Position numbers and translations under genes: made by a program. A stretch of 64,000 nt of DNA, from the NCBI GenBank assembly GCA_011033025.1, contig WFMF01000162.1, positions 248,001-312,000 of the forward strand, in the 5' to 3' direction. Numbering within the stretch: position 1 is the stretch's first letter; every line of letters begins with the position of its first letter. Origin of the DNA: Beroe forskalii. Taxonomy: Eukaryota; Ctenophora; Nuda; Beroida; Beroidae. The notes below the pieces were generated by a model, which saw only the letters and a list, made by a program, of their open reading frames with translations, was not told where the DNA came from and ran no database searches. Below, in pieces: positions 13,130 through 23,200 of the stretch.

Positions 13130-14130
13130 ACACTTATTTCGATCATCATTCATACTGTATTCACCACTTCACCACTTTGAGGTAAATTGGAACAAGTCCC
13201 TTCCACTGGTTATCATAAAATATGGAGTGCGTTATCAACGGATATTTCATGTCTAAATGTTTTGAGCTTTTGCTGCATCTTGCCTTGTTTCGTTTTATTA
13301 TCATCATGGAATTCGTTCGTGAATTGCCCCTTTATTTCTAAAAACTTATTAATAGGAATCGATCAGCCTCTCAATTCATGGCCTCAAGAGTCATGGGCAA
13401 CTTTTAATCTTTCAGGATTACATCCACGGCCGTGGATATCTCGTGTAACCATGCTCCATTATTTGGGCTTATCCATGGATACTCTATACGAGAGGATTCA
13501 CCAATTGACACATTATTATAACCACTCGCTAACGTTCGAAAATCTGCGTTCAAGACTTGGACTCACCACATTAAGCGCGGTGAATTGGAACAAGTAACCT
13601 CTTAGAGCGTGGTTGCATAGAAAAATATAAGGATCAGCATTAGAGATGATGTAGCAAGTATGTTGGCTTCTTTGTCAAGCATCTTGTTTAGATAACAAAA
13701 CACTTCCTATTTGACTGCACATGCAGCAAAGTGGGGACGTTGTTATAGTTCAAGAGCTCTAGTCAAGCATCATAACTAGCCGTTAAATGGGTGGAAGAAA
13801 TTCATTATTCAGTGTCCAAGTATTTCAAGCGCCCGTAGTTGAAGTCTTAATTTGATTTTGGAAATTGGAAATATTTTTCATGAATTTACCAAAATGTCAT
13901 AAAGTAAGAAAATGCACGCGACATACCAAAATTGTACCTTGAGCAGTAGGTCTAATTTACACATCTGAAAATCTGAGGATTATATAAAAAGCATGTCTCA
14001 TGATTCCTTATCTTTGATGGTATGATTAGCCGGATTAGCGCCTCGAATTACCACATACACATATTTCTACACACCCAACTGAGATAATATCACTTCCAGC
14101 TTAACGCTCAAATTTGAGGTATAACATAGT
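13130..14130. other. 5' region of ENOSF1
   Basis: Non-coding sequence just before the ENOSF1 start codon, presumably 5' UTR and promoter. No TATA box or other convincing site was seen. An ORF at 13187-13597 has no recognisable domain. Confidence 0.4.
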
Positions 14131-15704
14131 ATGATGACGGCATCACAGTTCAGCGAGGAGGAAATAACGGACGTGAGTGTGATTAACGTCCGGTTTCCCA
14201 CCTCCGCAACATCGGACGGTACGGACAGTGTCCACACTAACCCGGACTACTCAGTAGCCTACGTAACCCTGACCACCAGTAACGGTAACCATGGTTACGG
14301 GATCACCTTCACTCTGGGAGCTGGCACTGACCTGATTATAGCCACCATTGACATCCTCAAACCTCTGATCTTAGACCGCTCTGTGCGGCACATCTTCACC
14401 AACTTCAGGGCCTTCTACCGCTCACTGACACAGCACCCTCGCATGCGGTGGCTGGGTCCGGAGAAGGGCGTGGTCCACCTGGCCCTGGCCGGGATTACTA
14501 ACGCAGTGTGGGACCTGGGCGCCAGACTGGCGGGGAAGCCCCTGTGGAGGTTCGTGGTGGACATGCCAGCTAGAGAGCTGGTGGGCATGGTGGACTGGAG
14601 CTACCTGAGCGATGTGATCAGTGAGGAGGAGGCGGTGGCTATGCTGGAGCAGAGTGAGGTGGAGAAGAGCAGGAGAGTGGAACACCTCAGGGAGGTGGGA
14701 TACCCTGCTTATATCATATCTGCGGGGTGGCTCGGATACTCTGACGAGAAGGTGACAGCCCTGATCCAGGAAAAGCTGGCAGACGGCTGGACGGCCTTCA
14801 AGATGAAGGTGGGTGGGTGTGTGTGCGTGTGGAGGGGGTTTGGGTTGGTGTGAACTGAAGGGTGATGTCTGTCATCAATTTAATGATTAAATATAATCGT
14901 GTTGGATGCTATCACTCTGCCATCATGATAGTTACTCGTATCAGTTACAGTTTTAACATAATTACGTATGTGATAGGTATTCCCACTATAGAGTCACGCT
15001 CCCCTTGTACCCAGATACCCTCCTAACACCCCCACCTCTCACTCTCCCAGGTGGGAGTTAGTCAGGAGGACGACATGAGGCGGGCCGCTCTGATCAGGTC
15101 CCTCATAGGACCCCACAACACCCTCATGATGGACGCTAACCAGATATGGGACGTGCCGGACGCTGTGAAGCGCATGAAGGAGCTCTCGGTGCACCGCCCC
15201 CTCTGGATTGAGGAGCCCACCTCGCCTGACGACATCATGGGCCACGCTCACATCAGTCAGGAGCTGAGACAGTACAACATCGGGGTAGCTACGGGGGAGA
15301 TGGCCCATAACCGCGTGATGTTCAAGCAGTTCCTGCAGCACCATGCCATGCAGTTCTGTCAGTTGGACAGCTGCCGGATCGGGGGAGTGTCTGAGACGCT
15401 GGCAGTCATGGTCCTGGCCAGGAAGTACGGTGTGCCGGTGTGTCCGCATGGTGGGGGCGTGGGGCTGTGCGAGCTGGTGCAGCACTACTCCGTCATAGAC
15501 TACGTGCTGTTGTCAGGCAGCACGGAGGGCAGGATCTGTGAGTACGCTGAGCACCTACACGAGCACTTCACAGACCCCGCACAGATCAGAGCTGCCAGGT
15601 ACGTGCTGCCCACACAGCCCGGCTTCTCTGTTAGGATGAAGGAGGAATCTCTGGAGGAGTTTAAATACCCGGACGGAAAATACTGGAAACAACAGCAGAA
15701 ATAG
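14131..15704 (+). CDS. ENOSF1: L-fuconate dehydratase, mitochondrial enolase superfamily member 1
   Basis: Dehydrates L-fuconate to 2-keto-3-deoxy-L-fuconate in fucose breakdown (known for the family). Two exons, 14131-14808 and 15051-15704, join in phase 0 across a 242-bp GT-AG intron to give 443 residues, the usual length. The N-terminal capping domain is followed by an (alpha/beta)7 barrel with every catalytic element: FKMK (base K226), MMDAN (metal ligand D254), WIEEPTSPDD (E280), ATGE (E309), QLDSC (D332), CPHGGG (H359) and the STE segment (E385). The ATG at 14131 (MMTASQF) begins the family-like N terminus; an in-frame second ATG follows at once. A hAT-like transposon sits 17 bp downstream of the stop, inside the 3' UTR. 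A broken, noisy copy of part of exon 1 near 12150-12316 is probably an assembly artefact. Confidence 0.96.
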
Positions 15705-16559
15705 ACGCAGTGAAATGACAGTTTAGAAGGCATAATCCACGATTTTTGCAGGTTCACCTGAATTCGCCGCGAATTCGCCGCGAATTCGGGTGAATTCAGA
15801 TGAATTCAGGTGAATTCGCGGCGGAGTTCGCCAAAAAAATTTTTTGGCGGACTCCGCCGGACTCCGCCGGAGTCCGCCGCGGACTCTGGCGAATTCACCT
15901 GAATTCACCTGAATTCGCCGCGAATACACGCGTATTCGGTGTACTAGTTCGCCAATTTTCCAGTTCACCCAGGCGAACAAGTTCGCCGCGAATTCGCGGC
16001 GAACTGATGTCCGCGCAAACTCGCGGCGAACTCAGGTGAACTTGGGCGAACTTGGACGAACTTGGGTAAACTCAGGTGAGCTCAGTTCGCGGCGAATTCA
16101 CCTGAACTTTGAAGGAAATTTGTCACGTCTGGCACGCTTATGTGAGACTAAGATGCGATTCACAATGTCTACCATATGCGTGACGTCATGGATCCAAAGA
16201 ATCTTACAGGGTTAGGGTTTTGGTTAGGATACAAGAAAAAAATTGACATCAAGATCTGTGACGTCATTGTCAGGTGTTGCCTGACCCCCTGACGACGTCA
16301 GGCAATGACGTCACTAGGAGCCGTTTACAGGTATGTCTACCTTGAAAACGGCTCTGAGTGACGTCACAGATCTAAAGGTCAATTTTTTGTATCCTAAACC
16401 TAACCTTATTGCCTTAACCAAAAACTCTAACCTTAATCCTTACCCTAAACCTAACAAATCCTTACCCTGCTGGTCGTGCAGGTGGCGTTTTATGGTTGGT
16501 AATTCCTCGCGTACATGAATACTGGTATGTAACATTAACACTTAGCACTTTAGCAGTTT

Positions 16560-16880
16560 ACGATACACTTACAGTAAGGCTCCGACACAGTCACACCGTT
16601 ACGACACAGTAACATGACACCGTTACGGCGTTACGACTCAGCAACACCGTTGGCGTTACGACACAGTAGAACTGTTACGATGCACTAACACCGTTACGGC
16701 ACAGTTACACCGTTACAACACAGTAACACCGTTACAGCGTAACGACACAGTATAACTGTTACGATACAGTAACACCGTTACGACACAATAACACCGTTAC
16801 GACACAGTAGAACCGTTACGATACTCATACAGTAACCTACAACACAGTACCACTGTTTCGACACAATATCACCGTTACAC
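16560..16880. repeat. Degenerate 19-20 bp tandem repeat
   Basis: Roughly 16 imperfect units around ACACAGTAACACCGTTACG, inside the hAT-like element. Confidence 0.8.
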
Positions 16881-17039
16881 TTACAGCACAGTTCAATAGG
16901 TCAATATTGTCGGCCGATGACAGACCCTCGTGACCCCAGTGACTAAAGTTTTCATTTTGAATTATGTCCTGAATTTATTTAGAGGCACTTTTTGACCTAT
17001 TTCCGGCTAAAATAGACTTATTCCAATGCTTTTCTAGAC

Positions 17040-17560
17040 TGGGTTCTATGGGTATTCGTACGGTTGCTATGGGAGTCATAAGCCGAAGCTTCGCTGAAAA
17101 CTCCTCAGTTAAGGCTCGTTGCTATGGGAAGTCGTACGGTTGCTATGGGAGTCATAAGCCGAAGCTTCGCTGAAAACTCCTCAGTTTTAAGGCTCGTTGC
17201 TATGGGAAGTCGTACGGTTGCTATGGGAGTCATAAGCCGAAACTTCGCCTAAAACTCCTCAGTTTTTAAGCTGGTTGCTATGGGACGTCGTACGGTTGCT
17301 ATGGGAGTCATAAGCCGTAGCTTCGCTGAAAACTCCTTGATTTTTAGACTGGTTGCTATGGGAAGTCGTACGGTTGCTATGGGAGTCATAAGCCGTAGCT
17401 TCGCTGAAAACTCCTTGATTTTTAGATTGGTTGCCACGGGAAGTCGTACGGTTACTATAGGAGTCATAAGCCGAAGCTTCGTTGAAAACTCCTCAGTGTT
17501 CAGACTGGTTGCTATGGAAAGTTGTACGGTTGCTATGGGAATCATAAGCCGTAGCCAGTG
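17040..17560. repeat. ~80-bp tandem repeat, about 6.5 copies
   Basis: Units contain GGTTGCTATGGGAAGTCGTA, then GGTTGCTATGGGAGTCATAA, then AGCTTCGCTGAAAACTCC. The inner GGTTGCTATGGGA occurs twice per unit. Open frames on both strands here are by-products of the repeat. Confidence 0.9.
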
Positions 17561-18271
17561 GTTCCATTGGCAACAATGTTGATGCTGATTGTCACGACTC
17601 GTGACCATTGTATTTGCAATGCTTCAGGGTACTCGGGCACAGAGCCTATTCACCGCCGATAGGCGCTGATTGGCGATCAGCGCCGATATTTGGCGATCAA
17701 TCAGTGCCGATCAGCACTGGTGGCTCAAAATCAGCGCTGATCAGCGCCGACTTCCCTTAATCAGGGGCGTCGCGTCGTTGGAGCAAGGGGGATTTGGTTA
17801 GAGCTAAGCGCCAACCAAAACACCTGTATAAGAAGAGCCTTTGCAATTGCAATAACGCAATTTTCCTATTCATCGCCGATCGCTAATTTGTTAAATTCGT
17901 ACTGATTTGGGCTTTTGGGCATGTTTCCCTCCGGTGAACTCAGGTGGACTCCAGCGGACTGCGGCGGACTCCGCCATCTGAATTCAGGCGAACTAGTTCG
18001 CCGCGAATTCGCCGCGAACTGGCAGTTCACCTGGGTGAACTGGAAAATTGGCGAACTAGTGCACCGAATGCGCGTGTATTCGCGGCGAATTCAGGTGAAT
18101 TCAGGTGAATTCGCCGGAGTCCGCGGCGGACTCCGGCGGAGTCCGCCAAAAAATTTTTTGGCGAACTCCGCCGCGAATTCACCTGAATTCACCTGAATTC
18201 ACCCGAATTCGCGGCGAATTCGCGGCGAATTCGGGTGAACTTGCAAAAATCGTGGATTATGCCGTTTAGAA

Positions 18272-19737
18272 CGATTGTATATCAAATTCAATGAATAGTA
18301 TTAGAAGATTTGTATCTGAATCTTTTAGAAATTCAAGGATAGAATGTTCTTAATTAATTGAATCTTCATTGTTTTTAGCCCAAACGTTTCTTAATCGCAA
18401 CTTAGTTCTATACACATAAAGAATGTCAAGTTTTGTTATCGATAATAACATAACCATAGCAGTCTGAAGGACATGTATCTTATCGTCATAGCACAGCACT
18501 ATGAAGATCAAATGTTAGTACCTCATAACTGATAACACATCGGTATGACGAACAAGTGTCAGCTCGTCATTACATAGTGCTGTGACGAACACTGAACAGG
18601 TGTCCGTTTGTCATAACACACAGCTGTATAACAAACAGGTTCCAGTTCGTCATAAAACACAGCGATATGACAAGCGGACTTCAGTTCGTGATAACATTGT
18701 GTTATTACTTTAAGATTAAGAGCTTACTCGTTTTCTTCTCACAAACTTTTGTTCAGTTGTTAAATGTTGCATATTCTAGCAGAAGCGTTTGGCATGATGA
18801 ATTCTGTGCATAGCACGGTGGTCACTCAAGTTTCATTAATTTGAAACATGAGTGAAACAAACCGTAATTAATTTCATTAAGGGCTGTTGTGCAAAATTTT
18901 GTAAAAAAAAGTAGGACGTTTGTGTAAGGCGCGGTGCTAACTTTGTACACAAAGGACCCACGGTCTTCTTTATGCATTTTTGCGCGGCGCGCGCACGTAC
19001 GCGCGCGCGTCGCGTCTAGTCTCCATGCAGCTAGGTGATAGATCCGAGCAGCTAGCCAATCTCCCAATTTGTTCCTGAAAATTTAAGGCTGCCTTGCTCT
19101 AACTAGATCCTTCGTATTCGACGGACGTAATTCCACCAGGGGCGTTGTTCGACCAGGGGCGTCGAACGACGACCCTATTTAGGGGTATTTCACGATCACA
19201 TGATATTGCGACATAACGTAATCAATTTTTGGCGGATTTTAACCCCTCTCCCCCTCCACCCTCGTTAAATCAAGTTTACGGTAGTTACGTAGTCATCCGG
19301 ACAACCCCTAAGTCATAACGTTACATGTGAACGGTCCCTTTTGAGCACACATATTACTTGCTAAACACGTATATCCCTGTGTGGCTCGCGCGGCGCGCTT
19401 CCCCAGCACAGTGTGTCCCGTAGGGAAGCGCGCGGCGCGTACACACACCTATGCGGGCTTAGGAAACATATTACGTAATCAATTTTTCCGTAATCAGGTT
19501 TCCATTTTGAAAATTTTGATGAAAATATCGAGGAAAGTTTTGAAAAAATTTTTGCAGAAAATGTATTTTTGGGTTGGTTTTCAGAAGATTTTGCCAAAAA
19601 ATACCGACAATTTTTGGCAAAAATTTCAAAAATTGTGTCGAAATTTGGATATGATTACGTAATCAACCACAAAACCCCCTCCCCGTAATTGGTAATCAAA
19701 CGTAATCATTTGAAAACACCCCCTCCCCTAGATGATT
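18272..19737. other. Intergenic, repeat-rich
   Basis: 18475-18710 contains about four degenerate units around CAGTTCGTCATAACACAGC. Two GC-rich CpG runs lie at 18983-19016 and 19388-19440. From 19190 on there are partial copies of the MITE defined at 19738 (TTACGTAATCAATTTTT and CCCCCTCCCC motifs). No gene was seen. Confidence 0.5.
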
Positions 19738-19900
19738 GGGGATCGTTCACATATTACGTAATCAATTTTTGGCCGATTTCAACCCCCCTCCCCCTCGTAA
19801 TCAAGTTTACAGTAGTTTTATTTGTTACAATAACATGTAGCGTAATCATTTGAAAACACTCCCCTCCCCCTACGTGACTACGTAATATGTGAACGATCCC
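19738..19900. mobile_element. MITE, 163 bp
   Basis: The ends are inverted copies, GGGATCGTTCACATATTACG, identical over 22 bp. The interior has pyrimidine-rich CCCCCTCCCC blocks, also seen in two degraded relatives just upstream. No clear target duplication. Confidence 0.75.
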
Positions 19901-20165
19901 TAATCACGTTTTGTCCGATTTCGTTCAAAATCTTAGAAACAAAGTTAAATTAACGTCATTATGAATTAAAATGTAAATATATAACATCGAATTGATCCAA
20001 AGTTAATACTAGAATCACATACACTGAATAAAGCACTCTGAAATGATCACGCAATTCTGCTGAGTGGTGGCAAATGATTAAGAATTGCTTGAAGGTATTA
20101 AAATAACACAGTTCAATGAATCATGACCCCGACTCAAAGCCAGAGGCCCTGAATCGGGGCCACAA

Positions 20166-20171
20166 TTTAAT
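20166..20171 (-). other. Possible poly(A) signal of SSR2 (ATTAAA)
   Basis: The variant signal ATTAAA on the minus strand lies about 75 nt past the SSR2 stop. No AATAAA is closer. Confidence 0.4.
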
Positions 20172-20244
20172 GCAATCATAAACCCCAAAAAGCAGTCCAT
20201 GAACGTCCCACAAATGCAACCATAACAAATGAAAGAGAGACTGT

Positions 20245-23200
20245 TTAGCTCTTCTTAGCTTTAGCAGCCAGTGACTCGTACTTGGAGTGAGATGCATGCC
20301 ACATGAGAAAGGGGATGAGAAGCACGGGGGCACACAGAAGAACGAATATCAGCCAATCCACCTGAAATAGTACGAATTAAAATCAGCCACTGATGAACAA
20401 CACTTTTGCCTGAAAGGTTTCCATCCCATTCAATGAACAGTAGACCCTCTCATATTTGGGCTGAAATCAAATTTTTTGGGGTAATCAACTTGGGGGTATC
20501 TAATTATCCCCCATTTGCCTTAAAAATAGGTGTGACAGCTTTATTTTTGGTCAAATCCGAAATTTCACGTTTGCACCAGCCACACCCCTTTTCCAGCTGA
20601 AAAAGCATTGGAATTTACGCCAACAACTAGATATTAAAATTTTTGGGGACAGACAAGAAGTTTTGGAGTTTTTATATGGCCACCATCGTTTTTCCCACCC
20701 TAGAGAATGGTATAAAAGAAGAAATTAGGTGAAAACATTGTTCAGAAGCCGAGTTATGACGCTTTTAAGTTGCCAATTGAACGCGATATGTTGTATGTGA
20801 TAATAACTTTGCAGTGGAAGAATCCTAAAATCGACTTAAGTCACGATTTCTCCACTATTTTTCAACCATCCCATTTCCTGAGCCCCAAAAACATGATAGA
20901 AATGAAGACAGGTGTCAAGAAATATAAAACAACGAGAAAACCCGTTGGGTTTTCTCTTAAATTGGATGTATAGTTAGTTGGACGTACAATAAATTGAACG
21001 AAGTCATTGATGCAATTTTTTCGTCACTGGGGGTAGGGGTGCAACGTAACGAAATTACAAAATATTTGAATAGGATTTGAATATGAATAAATAAATATTG
21101 CAGATTTGCGATTGTAAATTAATGTCGAGGGCACATAACAGTAAATAAGAAGAACTCAAGCACAATGGTTTTCCAATACAAAGTTCCGATTCGGAGAGAA
21201 GATGGGCAACAGATTTGAATCCAAGCTCATTGAAATCATCTGTTTAGAACCCACTTCTAACTTGAGTAATTAAAAATTCCTCCTTCTGTCAAATCCTCGC
21301 AGCAAACCATCAAAACTACAAATATCTTGATGTGAAAGAATTATCGCTGATTTTCACAATGGAACAAATTGTTCAACCCTGACCTTTTCTCCTACAATAG
21401 TGATTAGAGTTGATAGTCTTCTGCCGTAAAATTTTTACCAAACTCGAAAATTCCATTAAGGACGTAAATTATGAATTCAAACATTGGAAACGTTTCCAAA
21501 ATACACAATAAAGAAATGGCAGGTTCTTCGTTAAAATGCACGTGCAGTTTTTGCGCGCAATCACGAATAACCATAGCAACGATCGCAACTGGTGAATTAA
21601 ACCTTCAACTCGATCATGTTTGCGATTCTTTTTCCAACTTTGAGCATTAATTACGGAAAATCTAAGGCCTAAATTCAAATAAGAATAATGCTTCTCTAGA
21701 GAGAATTTATTTTTCTACTACCCTGCAAAAAATCGCGGGATTTCAACTCTGCTTTTAGCCGGCGTTTGGGTTGCGCTAAGCACGGTGCTTCAACTGCCTT
21801 AATCCTTTATAATAATGACGAGAAAACCCGTTGGGTTTTCTCTTTAATTGGACGTATATATTCAGTTGGACGTACAATAAATTGAACGAAGTCATTGATG
21901 CAATTTTTTGTTACTGGGGGTAGGGGTGCAGCGTAACGAAATTACGAAATATTTTCATAGGATTTGAATATGAATTATGTCAATTACATAACATTAAATA
22001 AGAAGAACTCAAGAACAATGGCTTTATAATCCAAAGTTCTGATTCGGAGAAAAAGATGGCAACAAATTTGAATCTAATCTCATTGAAATCAAAATTGTAC
22101 GCATTTTCATCTGTTTTTAACCCACTCCTAACTTTAATTGGACGTATAGTTGTTGGCCTAATTTCCAATGGTTTTTCAGCTGTAAAAAGGGTGTGGCCGG
22201 TGCAAACGTGAAATTTCGGATTTGACCAAAAATAAAGCTGTCACACCTATTTTTAAGGCAAATGGGGGATAATAACATACCCCCAAGTTGATTTTGAAAT
22301 ATCGACCAAATCTGAGAGGGTCTAATGAACAGCGTTTCTGCCCCTCACCAGGGACGTCAAATAGAGAATTTTCCTGCAAATTTTAGAATTTAGGTTGGTC
22401 TCCCATGTAAACCACTCTGAGTGACGGCACGGATCTAAACGACAATTTCTTTCTAATATCTTAACCTAGCCTGACTCTAAACCTTACAAATCCTGACCCT
22501 AATCCTTGAAGCGCTTAACTATAATTTTCTGAGTGACGTTTTACATGGGAGACCGTTTAAACTTTGCAATTTGATCGACTGACGAATCCACGCTCATTGC
22601 AATTTGAGCGTGGATAGGAATGCAAAATGGCACAATATATGTTGTAAACGACAGTACCTTATTCACGTCAACAACTGTACCACGTTAACAACTGTACCAC
22701 GTCAACAACTGTACCACGTCAACAACGGTACCACGTCAACAACGGTACCACTTTAACAACTGTACCACGTCAACAACTGTACCACGTCAACAACGGTACC
22801 ACGTCAACAACTGTACCACGTCAACAACTGTACCACGTCAACAACTGTACCACGTCAACAACTGTACCTCGTCAACAACTGTACCACGTCAACAACTGTA
22901 CCACGTCAACAACTGTACCACGTCAACAACTGTACCACGTCAACAACTGTACCACGTCAACAACTGTACCACGTCAACAACTGTACCACGTCAACAACTG
23001 TACCACGTCAACAACTGTACCACGTCAACTGTGTACCACGTCAACAACTGTACCACGTCAACAACTGTACCACGTCAACAACAACTGTACCACGTCAACA
23101 ACTGTACCACGTCAACAACTGTACCACGTCAACAACTGTACCACGTCAACAACTGTACCACGTCAACAACTGTACCACGTCAACAACTGTACCACGTCAA

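Larger units (their letters stand above)
15729..18263. mobile_element. hAT-like non-autonomous transposon, TSD GTTTAGAA
   Basis: Perfect 8-bp duplications GTTTAGAA lie at 15721-15728 and 18264-18271. Both ends read GGCATAATCCACGATTTTTG inward and stay similar for some 350 bp of arms built from TTCGCCGCGAATTCGCGGCGAA-like palindromes. An 8-bp duplication is characteristic of hAT elements. The interior holds tandem arrays (16560-16880, 17040-17560), a segment of CCTAAC-type repeats (16385-16470) and no transposase. Similar ends and arms occur in the element at 49350. Confidence 0.88.
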
